Shown piece by piece: positions 1-8,160 of a DNA stretch of 64,000 nt. The notes beneath the pieces were generated by a model. It was not told the origin of the DNA. It did not search any database and saw nothing but the letters and a program-made list of their open reading frames with translations. The stretch spans positions 248,001-312,000 of the forward strand of contig NZ_JAKRFI010000004.1 of the NCBI RefSeq assembly GCF_022348165.1. The letters are read 5' to 3'. The DNA is from Halomonas sp. McH1-25 (GTDB lineage Bacteria; Pseudomonadota; Gammaproteobacteria; Pseudomonadales; Halomonadaceae). The position numbers and the translations under genes were made by a program. How positions within the stretch are numbered: the stretch's first letter is position 1; each line of letters opens with the position of its first letter.

Positions 1-219
1 TTTCCAGCCATAGAAACCCTATCTCGACGAAGAAGAATGAAGTACCTGAACGCAAGGCGATGAAAAATTCATAAGCCTGCAATTATAGCGGCTTAGACAT
101 ATAGTCCGCCAGCACTCTATTTGCGCTGTCATCCAGGTATGTTAGTTTGTTCGGTTACGCTCGTTTGCCGATACCACCTTAAATGGAGATGGTAGGCGAC
201 AATTCAACCCCCACGCCAA
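1..219 (-). promoter_or_regulatory. Leader region between dnaG and (off-window) rpoD
   Basis: No gene is visible here. On the minus strand, downstream of the dnaG stop, there is a perfect -10 hexamer TATAAT (positions 87 to 82) without a clear -35. In related bacteria rpoD follows dnaG, so this stretch is probably the rpoD leader with its own promoter; rpoD itself is outside the window, so that assignment is inference. Confidence 0.4.
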
Positions 220-2052
220 TTAACGCGCACCGGGGGCCTTGAGCGTCACCAGCAGCTCCATGAGCCGCCGTTTCTCGTCCCTGGAGAGTTTCTCGCCGGC
301 TTTCTCCCTGGCCAGCAAGGCATCGAACTCGCTTTGCGGAGTGTGCTGAGCCAAACGCTGGCGAAAATGGGCCACCAACCCATCGAGCTCGGTGGCACGC
401 GCCGCGCGCGGAATCAGCAATTCACGCCGGGCCAGCTCGTTCAGACGCTGCCCCTCCTCGGTCCCCTGAAAATGCGCCAGCAGTACCTGCATGTTGCGGT
501 AGCGGCCGGCACGCAGCAGACGAATGACTTCGCGACACAAGCGTCCGTCATTATCGTTATCGGCACACCAGTCGAGTTCTTCAGGCAGATGTTCCACCAG
601 TCCCGGCTCATGCACCAGCAATTGTAGCGTACGCGCCATCAGGTCGAGAGCGTTGCTCTGACGCCGGGACCGCACCGGCACCGATTCTTCGGCATAGAGC
701 GACTCATCCGGCGGCACATCGACCGGCATCGCAAGCTCTGCCGGCTCCGGCGTCTTGAGCAGCGCCTTGAAACGCCCCTGCTCGACCCCTGTACGCGACG
801 CCAATTCACTCAGCAACAGCGACTTGAGCACGCCTTCCGGCAAACGTTCCAGCGCCTTGAGAACCGCCGTAGCGAAACGTTCGCGCTCCTCGACACGCTG
901 CAGGTCGCGCCCCTCCGCTGCCTGCTCGAACAGAAACTCTGATAGCGGGCTGGCACAGACGATGCGATCGGCGAACGCCTCCGGCCCCTCGCGCCGGACC
1001 AGGCTATCCGGATCCTCGCCCTCGGGCAGGAACAGAAAACGCGCCTGTCGCCCATCGATCATCAGCGGCAACACGGTCTCCAGCGCACGCCGCGCTGCCT
1101 GACGACCGGCATTGTCGCCATCGAAGCAGAACACCACTTCGCCCACCAGGCGAAACAACCGATTGAGATGGTCCTCGCTGGTCGAAGTGCCGAGCGTAGC
1201 CACGGCGTTGCGAATGCCGAACTGCGCCAACGCCACCACGTCCATATACCCTTCGACAATCACCAATCGATCCAGTTGCCGGTTGGCCTGGCGCGCCTCA
1301 TACAACCCGTACAGCTCGCGCCCCTTATGGAAGACCGGCGTCTCGGGAGAATTGAGATACTTGGGCTTGGCATCGCCCAGCACACGACCGCCGAAAGCGA
1401 TGGTGCGCCCCTTCCAGTCGCGAATCGGAAAAATCACCCGATTGCGAAACCGGTCATAGCTGCGACCGCTGTCCTCGCGCTGCACGAGCAGGCCATACTC
1501 GATCTGAACGGCATCGGAAATGCCATGACCGGCAAGATGGCGCTTGAGCGCTTCCCAGTCATTGGGCGCATAGCCGATGCCGAAGTCACGCACGATCTCC
1601 TGCGACAAGCCACGCCGCGACAGGTAATCGCGCGCCTGGCCGCCCTCGCTCATTGCCAGGCGTTCGCGAAAGAACGACGCCGACAATTCGAGCAGGTTGA
1701 CGCCCTGTTGACGCTTTTTCTCACGCGCCTGAGCCCGTGGGTCGTCGGCCCCTTCGCGCGGCACCTCCAGCCCTTGGCGCGACGCCAGTTGCTCGACCGC
1801 GTCGGGAAAGCGCAGATTGTCATACTCCATCAAAAAACGCAGGGCGTTGCCGTGGGCACCGCAGCCAAAGCAGTGATAGAACTGCTTGTCCTGACTGACA
1901 GTGAACGAAGGCGATTTTTCCTGATGAAACGGACACAGCCCGGAGTAATTTTTTCCGGCCTTCTTTAACTGGACGCGCTCGCCAACCACCTCGACCACGT
2001 CGACGCGGGCAAGCAAGTCATCGATGAAGCGCTGAGGAATCTGACCGGCCAT
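220..2052 (-). CDS. dnaG: DNA primase DnaG
   Basis: Synthesises RNA primers at the replication fork and works with DnaB. The ATG at 2052 is chosen because MAGQIPQRFIDDLLAR matches the usual N-terminus; an in-frame start at 2097 would add 15 residues. The product is 610 aa. The zinc-binding residues C40, H43, C61 and C64 (CPFH...CFGC) are present. The toprim core is recognisable from the VEGYMD and FDGDNAG motifs near residues 266 and 310. A C-terminal helicase-interaction region follows. It lies downstream of rpsU on the same strand, the conserved macromolecular-synthesis order, with a hairpin between them that probably lowers dnaG expression relative to S21. The ribosome binding site is weak. 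Confidence 0.98.
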   Translation of the reverse strand: MAGQIPQRFIDDLLARVDVVEVVGERVQLKKAGKNYSGLCPFHQEKSPSFTVSQDKQFYHCFGCGAHGNALRFLMEYDNLRFPDAVEQLASRQGLEVPREGADDPRAQAREKKRQQGVNLLELSASFFRERLAMSEGGQARDYLSRRGLSQEIVRDFGIGYAPNDWEALKRHLAGHGISDAVQIEYGLLVQREDSGRSYDRFRNRVIFPIRDWKGRTIAFGGRVLGDAKPKYLNSPETPVFHKGRELYGLYEARQANRQLDRLVIVEGYMDVVALAQFGIRNAVATLGTSTSEDHLNRLFRLVGEVVFCFDGDNAGRQAARRALETVLPLMIDGRQARFLFLPEGEDPDSLVRREGPEAFADRIVCASPLSEFLFEQAAEGRDLQRVEERERFATAVLKALERLPEGVLKSLLLSELASRTGVEQGRFKALLKTPEPAELAMPVDVPPDESLYAEESVPVRSRRQSNALDLMARTLQLLVHEPGLVEHLPEELDWCADNDNDGRLCREVIRLLRAGRYRNMQVLLAHFQGTEEGQRLNELARRELLIPRAARATELDGLVAHFRQRLAQHTPQSEFDALLAREKAGEKLSRDEKRRLMELLVTLKAPGAR

Positions 2053-2106
2053 GCTGGGCTCTGACGCGTCGTGGGCAAGAAAACGGCACCGGGACAACAG
2101 CGGGCC

Positions 2107-2138
2107 AAAAACAAGCGGCCACCGTATGGCGGCCGCTT
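2107..2138 (-). terminator. Attenuator-like terminator between rpsU and dnaG
   Basis: On the minus strand an 8-bp perfect stem (AAGCGGCC with GGCCGCTT, plus-strand arms 2113-2120 and 2131-2138) is followed by a U-rich run, seen as AAAAA at plus positions 2107-2111. It sits after the rpsU stop and before dnaG. The Escherichia coli rpsU-dnaG operon is known to have a partial terminator at the same place. Confidence 0.75.
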
Positions 2139-2149
2139 GGCGTCCCTCT

Positions 2150-2168
2150 GAGGTAGAGACTCTACCTC
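2150..2168. promoter_or_regulatory. Perfect 19-bp palindrome after rpsU
   Basis: GAGGTAGAG and CTCTACCTC surround a single central base at 2159; the flanking T and A extend each arm to 10. It starts 9 bp after the rpsU stop and has no U-tract of its own. It could be an operator, an RNA processing hairpin, or half of a tandem terminator. The function is not known. Confidence 0.5.
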
Positions 2169-2177
2169 AAGTACGGA

Positions 2178-2393
2178 TCAATATAGCCGTTCGAAACGCT
2201 TGCGCTCACGCTGCAGCTTCTTGGCGTGACGCTTGACGGCCGCCGCAGCCTTGCGCTTGCGCACGGCAGTCGGCTTCTCGTAGTTCTCGCGACGACGAAC
2301 CTCGGAGAGGACGCCAGCTTTCTCGCAGGAACGCTTGAAGCGACGCAGAGCGACGTCGAACGGCTCGTTATCGCGTACTTTGACAGAAGGCAT
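2178..2393 (-). CDS. rpsU: 30S ribosomal protein S21
   Basis: A 71-residue basic ribosomal protein of the small subunit, involved in translation initiation. The sequence starts [20 protein letters not shown] and has the expected Lys/Arg-rich C-terminus ([19 protein letters not shown]). Length is exactly that of the family. An AAGGT ribosome binding site lies just upstream on the minus strand. It is the first gene of the rpsU-dnaG unit and is divergent from tsaD across about 270 bp that must carry both promoters; I could not assign those with confidence. Confidence 0.98.
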   Translation of the reverse strand: MPSVKVRDNEPFDVALRRFKRSCEKAGVLSEVRRRENYEKPTAVRKRKAAAAVKRHAKKLQRERKRFERLY

Positions 2394-2663
2394 TAAGCAC
2401 TCACCTACCTTGAAATCATGAGTTCGGTTTGTACGTACACCTTGGCCCGTGGATCACACCTTGACCTGCCCACCCAGTGGACAACGGACAAAGTGAACAT
2501 TCGAAGACGATCTGACGGGAATCCGGGTGCACGACCCAGTCTTGCAGAGTCAGGTATTCTAGTCGCCGTTACAGCCCTTTGCAAATTCATTGTTCCGCCC
2601 CTGCCGTCCTGTCGGCAATCGGCGTAAAATGGCGCCCTTTTCCAGGATCGATGAGCCAACACC

Positions 2664-3695
2664 ATGCGCGTACTGGGGATCGAAACCTCCTGCGACGAGA
2701 CCGGCGTCGCCATTTACGACACCGAACGTGGGCTGCTGTCCGATGCACTCTACAGTCAGGTCGCCATGCATGCCGAATACGGCGGCGTAGTGCCCGAGCT
2801 GGCTTCCCGCGATCATACCCGCAAGCTGCTGCCGCTGATCCAAGACGTGCTGGATCAGGCCGGCCTGTCTCGCCACGACCTTGATGGCGTCGCCTACACG
2901 GCCGGCCCCGGCCTGGTGGGCGCGCTGATGGTCGGCGCCTCGACAGCGCACGGAATGGCCCGGGCACTCGGCATTCCGGTACTCGGCGTGCATCATATGG
3001 AAGGCCATCTGCTCGCTCCCATGCTCGAGGACACGTCTCCCGAGTTTCCCTTCGTCGCCCTGCTGGTCTCCGGCGGTCATACGCAACTCGTCGAAGTTCA
3101 CGGCCTGGGCCGTTACCGGCTGCTCGGCGAGTCGGTCGACGACGCGGCCGGCGAAGCCTTCGACAAGACCGCCAAGATGCTCGACCTGGCCTACCCCGGC
3201 GGTCCCGAAGTGGCGCGACTGGCCGAACACGGCAATCCCCAGCGCTTCCGCTTTCCGCGGCCGATGACCGACCGTCCGGGACTGGACTTCAGTTTTTCGG
3301 GCCTGAAGACCCACACCCTGACGACGCTCAATTCGCTACGCGAAAGCGACCTGCTCGACGCCCAAGGCCGCGCCGACATTGCCCGCGCCTTCGAGGAAGC
3401 CGTGGTCGATACGCTGGTCATCAAATGTCGGCGTGCCCTCGATCAGACCGGGCTCAAGCGCCTGGTGGTAGCCGGGGGGGTCAGCGCCAACTCACGCCTG
3501 CGCGAACGCCTGGGCGCCGAAGTCGCCAAACGCGGTGCCAGGGCGTATTACCCCCGTGGTCGCTTCTGTACCGATAACGGGGCGATGATCGCCTACGTAG
3601 GCGCCCAGCGCCTGCTTGCCGGAGAACGCGACGGCGAGGCCATGCAGGCCGTACCGCGCTGGCCGCTGGATCGGCTCACTCCTCCCGCCGCCTGA
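2664..3695 (+). CDS. tsaD: tRNA N6-adenosine threonylcarbamoyltransferase TsaD
   Basis: Transfers threonylcarbamoyl to A37 of ANN-decoding tRNAs, acting with TsaB, TsaE and TsaC. The product is 343 aa, the normal length. The N-terminus [14 protein letters not shown] is diagnostic, and the metal-binding histidines H111 and H115 (HHMEGH) are present, as is the ASKH nucleotide-binding glycine region ([12 protein letters not shown]). It is divergent from rpsU, as in many gammaproteobacteria. Its last 20 bp overlap the 3' end of the convergent plsY gene. Confidence 0.98.
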   Translation: MRVLGIETSCDETGVAIYDTERGLLSDALYSQVAMHAEYGGVVPELASRDHTRKLLPLIQDVLDQAGLSRHDLDGVAYTAGPGLVGALMVGASTAHGMARALGIPVLGVHHMEGHLLAPMLEDTSPEFPFVALLVSGGHTQLVEVHGLGRYRLLGESVDDAAGEAFDKTAKMLDLAYPGGPEVARLAEHGNPQRFRFPRPMTDRPGLDFSFSGLKTHTLTTLNSLRESDLLDAQGRADIARAFEEAVVDTLVIKCRRALDQTGLKRLVVAGGVSANSRLRERLGAEVAKRGARAYYPRGRFCTDNGAMIAYVGAQRLLAGERDGEAMQAVPRWPLDRLTPPAA

Positions 3696-4299
3696 GTTTA
3701 CCGTCGTTCAGGGGAGGTTCCTCGCCGCGCCCCAGGCGCTGAATGTTCCAGACATGGCGCAGCACGACCAGCAAGGCGAAGACGATCACCACCCACACAT
3801 AATCCCGGGCCAGCCACACGCTGGCCAGTGGGGCCAGCAGCGCGCTGGCCAGCGAGGCGATGGCTGCGGTGCGTACGCGCCAGGCCAGCAACGCCCAGCA
3901 GGCGGCACACAGCAACGCCACGGTCGGTGTCAGCATGAGCAGGACCCCGAATGCACTGGCCACCGCCTTGCCGCCACGCCAACGATGCCATATCGGATAG
4001 CTGTGCCCCAACAGTACGCCCAGCCCGACCACCCCCTGCGCCCAGGCCGGCAGGCCGCCGCCCTTGGCCAGCCACAGTACCGGTACCGCCTTGCCGGCAT
4101 CGAAGAGCAGCGTCACCAGCGCCAGGCGCTTGCCGTACAGGCGCAGCACGTTGGAAAATCCCGGGTTGAAGGAGCCGCGCAGGCGCGGGTCCGGCAGACC
4201 ACGCAAGCGGCACACCCATACCGCCCCCAGGCAGGCGCCGCACAGGTACGCCATGAGCGTCAGCAGGGTAGTATGCGTGACAAGAGCGGCAAGCGGCAT
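3676..4299 (-). CDS. plsY: Glycerol-3-phosphate acyltransferase PlsY (divergent motifs)
   Basis: Integral-membrane enzyme that acylates glycerol-3-phosphate from acyl-phosphate in phospholipid synthesis. The ATG at 4299 gives 207 aa, close to the roughly 205 aa of E. coli. Several hydrophobic segments and the PlsY motifs are visible, but with changes: GSFNPGFSN where GSGNPGATN is usual, DAGKA for DxxKG, and RGGKAVAS for KGGKGVAT. The late RHxxNIQRL motif is kept. It converges on and overlaps tsaD by 20 bp and is divergent from folB. It is clearly a PlsY homologue; whether activity is normal cannot be judged from sequence. Confidence 0.9.
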   Translation of the reverse strand: MPLAALVTHTTLLTLMAYLCGACLGAVWVCRLRGLPDPRLRGSFNPGFSNVLRLYGKRLALVTLLFDAGKAVPVLWLAKGGGLPAWAQGVVGLGVLLGHSYPIWHRWRGGKAVASAFGVLLMLTPTVALLCAACWALLAWRVRTAAIASLASALLAPLASVWLARDYVWVVIVFALLVVLRHVWNIQRLGRGEEPPLNDGKLRRREE

Positions 4300-4385
4300 G
4301 GCAGTATCCGGACAAGGGGCCAATCCATGATTCTGCCAGCTTGGTGCATTACAATCGAAGTTTTAACCATGACCGAGGGTAGCGT

Positions 4386-4739
4386 GTGGATCGCGTGCTG
4401 ATCGAAGGATTGAGCGTGGAGACCGTCATCGGTGTCTACGACTGGGAACGCACCATTCGGCAGCGTCTCGAACTGGACCTGGAACTGGCTACCGACATTC
4501 GTCCTGCAGCGGCAGGCGACGACTTGGCCCAGACGCTGAACTATGCCGCGATCAGCGAACGGATCGGCGAGTTCGCTGCATCCAGCCGCTTCGAGCTGGT
4601 GGAGACCTTTGCCGAACGGCTCGCGGCACTGCTGCGCGAGGAGTTCGCCGTTGCCTGGTTGCGCCTGACGCTGCGCAAGCCCGGCGCCGTGGCCAATGCC
4701 AGGGCCGTCGGTGTCAGTATCGAACGGGGTGAGCGCTGA
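4386..4739 (+). CDS. folB: Dihydroneopterin aldolase FolB
   Basis: Folate pathway enzyme that cleaves dihydroneopterin to hydroxymethyl-dihydropterin and glycolaldehyde. It is 117 aa, the family length, and begins with a GTG codon (VDRVLIEGLSVETVIGVYDWE). The GVYDWER segment and the LTLRKPGA motif are typical. A TACAAT -10 candidate lies at 4350-4355. The stop overlaps the folK start by one base (TGATG), indicating translational coupling with the next pathway step. Confidence 0.96.
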   Translation: MDRVLIEGLSVETVIGVYDWERTIRQRLELDLELATDIRPAAAGDDLAQTLNYAAISERIGEFAASSRFELVETFAERLAALLREEFAVAWLRLTLRKPGAVANARAVGVSIERGER

Positions 4740-5257
4740 TGGCGTTGGTAGTGGTCAGCATCGGCAGCAATATCGAGCGTGAACACCACGTTCAGACCTG
4801 TCTCGATGCGTTGTATGCCGAGTTCGGTGAGCTGCAGATATCTCGCGTCTTCGAAAGCGAGCCGGTCGGTTTCGAAGACGGGCGCAACTTCTTCAATCTG
4901 GTGGCGGCCTTCGAGAGCGAGGCCGGGGTCGGCGAGTTACAGGCGTGGTGCAAGCGTCTGGAATTCGCCAATGGCCGGCGCAAGGACAGTCCCAAGTTCA
5001 GCCCACGCACGCTGGATGTCGACCTGCTTACCGTCGATGCATTGCGTGGCGATATCGATGGGGTCGAGCTGCCACGCGACGAGATCGTCAAGCACGCCTT
5101 CGTGCTGCGGCCCCTGGCCGAGCTGTTGCCGGAGCATCGTCACCCGATCAACGGCGAACGCTACGCCAGCCTGTGGGCCGATTTCGATACCGATTCTCAG
5201 CGCCTGTGGCCGGTGGACTTCGTCTGGCAGGGCCGGCACATTTCCCACGCCAGCTAA
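4739..5257 (+). CDS. folK: 2-amino-4-hydroxy-6-hydroxymethyldihydropteridine pyrophosphokinase FolK
   Basis: Transfers pyrophosphate from ATP to hydroxymethyl-dihydropterin, the step after FolB. It is 172 aa. The opening VVSIGSN and the PRTLDVDLL motif with its metal-binding aspartates are present. The loop before PRTLD reads GRRKDSPKFS instead of the common GRxRxxxWG, a variant seen in the shorter FolK type found beside folB. It is coupled to folB by a one-base overlap. A MITE-like repeat begins directly after its TAA stop. Confidence 0.93.
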   Translation: MALVVVSIGSNIEREHHVQTCLDALYAEFGELQISRVFESEPVGFEDGRNFFNLVAAFESEAGVGELQAWCKRLEFANGRRKDSPKFSPRTLDVDLLTVDALRGDIDGVELPRDEIVKHAFVLRPLAELLPEHRHPINGERYASLWADFDTDSQRLWPVDFVWQGRHISHAS

Positions 5258-5395
5258 GCTCTGTCTGAAAAATCGGTGAGCGATGGCCAGACAAGGCAAA
5301 ATTGGCGAAAAAGCGGAGTTTACGCGGTGTAAATGAGCATTTTGAGCCGATTTTTAACGCCGTGTGGGCGAGCGCAGGCATTTTTCAGACAAAGC
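5258..5395. repeat. MITE-like element with 16-bp terminal inverted repeats
   Basis: A 138-bp element bounded by GCTCTGTCTGAAAAAT on the left and ATTTTTCAGACAAAGC on the right, which are inverted copies with one mismatch. The interior is also self-complementary: TTTAC and GTAAA face each other around 5330, and GGCGAAAAAGC faces GCATTTTGAGCC. It holds no convincing gene. It starts at the base after the folK stop and ends 18 bp from the cca stop, so it lies between convergent genes and may also act as a bidirectional terminator. Confidence 0.75.
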
Positions 5396-5412
5396 GTAAG
5401 GCTCAAGGGCTG

Positions 5413-6546
5413 TCAGCCTTCGTTCAGGCCGGCCTCGATGGCCTGTCGACGGCGCCGGGCCAGCTCCTGGCCCAGTGCCGCGCCCCGATAACCTTCATCC
5501 AGTAATTGGCGCGGCGACACTTGCTGCGCTTGCTGCCAGGCTAAGCGAAGAGACTCGGCCAAGGACGGATCGAAAAGCCCTGCCAGCCTCAACAACGGCT
5601 CGACGCGCTCCTCACGTCGCCAAGCGTCTATGGCATTCAGCCAGCGCAGGAGTCGTTCGCCGCTCGGCGCCTGTCGCTCGGCCTCACAACACAGGTCGCG
5701 CGTCAGGGCCGCCTGACGCGCCAGGTCACGCCAAGCATTGGGGACCCGCAATCTGTCTTGCAGGGCATCTCGCGCGGTTTCTCCGAGGTGCTCGCACAAC
5801 CGTGCCCAGCGCCACTGAGGCACGGATTCCCCGGCTTCAGGCAGCCGGTCGAGACGTGACAGCGCCTCATTCAGTGCATCGTCATCGACGGCCAGCTCCG
5901 GCATCAGTTCGCCCAGCGCATGGCACCCATGGAGGCTCCGGAAATAGGCTTGGGGACACGGCTCGCCCAGGGCCTTCTCGGTCTCCTGCCAGACCCGCTC
6001 GGCGACGAGATGGCGTATCTCGCCGCTGTCGGCCAGACACCGCATCAGCGTCAGCGTCTCGTCGGCGATACGAAACCCCAGCTCCTGATAGCGAGCCAGG
6101 AAGCGTGCCGTGCGCAGCACACGCAGCGGATCCTCGACGAAGGCCTGCGAGACATGACGCAGCCGCCGCGCCTCGAGGTCGCGCTGGCCGTGAAAGGGGT
6201 CGATCAGCGTCCCGCCAGGGGTTTCGGCCATGGCGTTGATCGTCAGGTCGCGACGCGCCAGGTCCTCCTCGAGGGTCACTTGCGGACTGGCATGTACCAC
6301 GAACCCGGTGTAGCCATGCCCCTGCTTGCGCTCGGTACGCGCCAGTGCGTACTCCTCATGGGTCTCGGGGTGCAGGAAGACGGGGAAATCGCGCCCCACC
6401 GGTCGGAAGCCACGTCGCCGCATTTCTTCAGGCGTGCTCCCGACCACCACCCAGTCCTGGTCGACCACCGGCCAGCCGAGCCGGGCATCGCGTACGGCAC
6501 CGCCGACGCGATAGACCTGCAGACCATCGACATGAGGATCGCTCAT
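5413..6546 (-). CDS. cca: CCA-adding tRNA nucleotidyltransferase with degenerate HD domain
   Basis: Adds or repairs the 3' CCA of tRNAs. The nucleotidyltransferase core is intact: VGGAVRD, the DQDW metal-binding aspartates and RRDLTINAMA. The product is 377 aa, about 35 shorter than E. coli Cca (412). The missing residues fall in the C-terminal HD phosphohydrolase region: the HTL segment is absent and CEHLG stands where CHDLG would be. The distal part (LRVPNxxRDLAR, IDAWR, LxRRRxxAI) still aligns. It overlaps glpE by four bases (ATGA). It is last in the lptD operon. Confidence 0.93.
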   Translation of the reverse strand: MSDPHVDGLQVYRVGGAVRDARLGWPVVDQDWVVVGSTPEEMRRRGFRPVGRDFPVFLHPETHEEYALARTERKQGHGYTGFVVHASPQVTLEEDLARRDLTINAMAETPGGTLIDPFHGQRDLEARRLRHVSQAFVEDPLRVLRTARFLARYQELGFRIADETLTLMRCLADSGEIRHLVAERVWQETEKALGEPCPQAYFRSLHGCHALGELMPELAVDDDALNEALSRLDRLPEAGESVPQWRWARLCEHLGETARDALQDRLRVPNAWRDLARQAALTRDLCCEAERQAPSGERLLRWLNAIDAWRREERVEPLLRLAGLFDPSLAESLRLAWQQAQQVSPRQLLDEGYRGAALGQELARRRRQAIEAGLNEG

Positions 6547-6875
6547 GACTGGCGCATCACGCGCTGCGGATGACGATGCTCCCAGTCGGTGAAGCCACCA
6601 TCCAGACTATAAACGTGCGAGAACCCCTGTCCGGCCAGCCAGGTGGCCGCCTGTTGGCTCGAGTGGCCGTGATAGCACACCACAACCATGGCCCGATCGC
6701 GGGGCGACTCGTCGAGCAGAGTGCCGACGGTGGCATTGTCCAGATGGCGGCTGCCGGGAATGTGGCCGCGGGCATAGCTCAACGGATCGCGAATATCCAC
6801 TAGCGTCAACGGCTTCGCCTCGTCCAGCCAGGCTTTCAGCGTCACGGGATCGAGATGTTCGAACGCTTGGGTCAT
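6543..6875 (-). CDS. glpE: Thiosulfate sulfurtransferase GlpE (rhodanese)
   Basis: Small cytoplasmic single-domain rhodanese of 110 aa that moves sulfane sulfur between thiosulfate and cyanide or thiol acceptors. The ATG at 6875 (MTQAFEHLDP) is preceded by GGAG at good spacing; longer readings run into apaH. The active-site Cys is C67 within VVCYHGHSS, nearly identical to GlpE's CYHGNSS, and DGGFTDW is typical of the C-terminus. Here it sits between apaH and cca and overlaps cca by four bases. Confidence 0.93.
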   Translation of the reverse strand: MTQAFEHLDPVTLKAWLDEAKPLTLVDIRDPLSYARGHIPGSRHLDNATVGTLLDESPRDRAMVVVCYHGHSSQQAATWLAGQGFSHVYSLDGGFTDWEHRHPQRVMRQS

Positions 6876-6906
6876 GGTGTCTCCGTTGCAAGAGTGTGGG
6901 TGGCGT

Positions 6907-7734
6907 TCAGGCCGGCTTGCGGCAGGGCACGCTGATCTTGCGGCCGCTTTCCAGCTCGAGTGCAGTGAGGGTGCCTCCCCAGACACAGCCGGTGTCGAGC
7001 GCCTCGGCACGCACCCTAGCGCCAGGCGACTGGCCTTGCAGTGCCGCCCAATGCCCGAACACGATACGCGGGTCATCGTCACGCGGATAGGTGAACCACG
7101 GTGCGAAGCCTTCGGGCGCCGAGTCGAGACCTTCCTTGGCCTTGAAATCCAGGGTGCCGTCGGCGGCCACGAAGCGCATTCGTGTAAAGGCATTGACGAT
7201 GGCGCGCAGGCGATCGTCACCGTCGAGATCGTCCTGCCAGCGTGCCGGCGTGTTGCCGTGCATGACATCGAGAAAGGCACCTGCCCGTTCGCTGCGCAGC
7301 ACGGCCTCGACTTCCTGAGCGCGTTCGCATGCCTCGGATAGCGTCCACACCGGCAACAGGCCGGCATGCACCATCAGCGTACGGCTATCGCTTGCGCTGC
7401 CATCGTCGACCCATAGCGGTTGTGCCTGCAGCCACTCCAACAGCTTGCCACGATCCTCGGCATCGAGAATGGCATCCAGGGTGTCGGAGCGCTTGGCAGA
7501 GACGGCGCCACGCGCCACGGCCAGCAGATGCAGGTCGTGATTGCCGAGCACTACGCTGGCGGCATCGCCCAAGGCATGCACCTCGCGCAGACACGCCAAC
7601 GACCCCGGTCCGCGATTGACCAGATCGCCCGCCAGCCATAGGCGGTCACGGCGGGGATCGAAGCTCAGCGACTCGAGCAGGGTCACGAACTCGGCATGGC
7701 AGCCTTGCAGGTCTCCAATGGCATAGGTTGGCAT
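6907..7734 (-). CDS. apaH: Bis(5'-nucleosyl)-tetraphosphatase, symmetrical (ApaH)
   Basis: Hydrolyses Ap4A to two ADP and can remove Np4 caps from RNA. It is 275 aa, the normal size. The metallophosphatase motifs GDLQGC (from residue 7), GDLVNRG and GNHD are all present. The start at 7734 has an AAGGAAG ribosome binding site. It follows apaG by 42 bp in the lptD-surA-pdxA-rsmA-apaG-apaH order known from E. coli. Confidence 0.97.
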   Translation of the reverse strand: MPTYAIGDLQGCHAEFVTLLESLSFDPRRDRLWLAGDLVNRGPGSLACLREVHALGDAASVVLGNHDLHLLAVARGAVSAKRSDTLDAILDAEDRGKLLEWLQAQPLWVDDGSASDSRTLMVHAGLLPVWTLSEACERAQEVEAVLRSERAGAFLDVMHGNTPARWQDDLDGDDRLRAIVNAFTRMRFVAADGTLDFKAKEGLDSAPEGFAPWFTYPRDDDPRIVFGHWAALQGQSPGARVRAEALDTGCVWGGTLTALELESGRKISVPCRKPA

Positions 7735-7776
7735 AGGCTTCCTTGTTAAGCGGTTCCATTCGTTTTCGGGACCGGC

Positions 7777-8160
7777 TCAATGCACCTGGTTGGGTCCCGC
7801 CAGGCGAAACGGCGCGATGACGACATCGAACGGTCGTTGCGCCGCCGTCTCGATGCAAGTGTAGGCGCCCTCCATGACGCCGACCGGGCACTCGAGCACG
7901 GCACGACTGGTATAGCGGAAGGTCTGTCCCGGCGCGATGACCGGCTGTTCGCCGACGACCCCCTTGCCGCGCATCTCCTGCACCTTGCCGTTGCCTTGGG
8001 TGATCTTCCAGTAGCGTGCCAGCAACTGTACGGTCCATGCCGACTGATTGTGGATGGTGATCGTATAGCTGAACACGAAGCGCTGCCCGCCCGGCGACGA
8101 CTCGTCGGCCCGGTAGGCCGGCTCGACGTCGACATGGACGGCGTCGATGGGTTCGCTCAT
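7777..8160 (-). CDS. apaG: ApaG domain protein
   Basis: 127-aa fibronectin-III-like protein of unclear biochemical role, sometimes called Co2+/Mg2+ efflux protein. The segments FSYTITIHNQS, GVVGEQPVIAPGQTFRYTS and GVMEGAY are diagnostic of the family. The start overlaps the rsmA stop by four bases (ATGA). It is encoded between rsmA and apaH as in E. coli. Confidence 0.96.
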   Translation of the reverse strand: MSEPIDAVHVDVEPAYRADESSPGGQRFVFSYTITIHNQSAWTVQLLARYWKITQGNGKVQEMRGKGVVGEQPVIAPGQTFRYTSRAVLECPVGVMEGAYTCIETAAQRPFDVVIAPFRLAGPNQVH

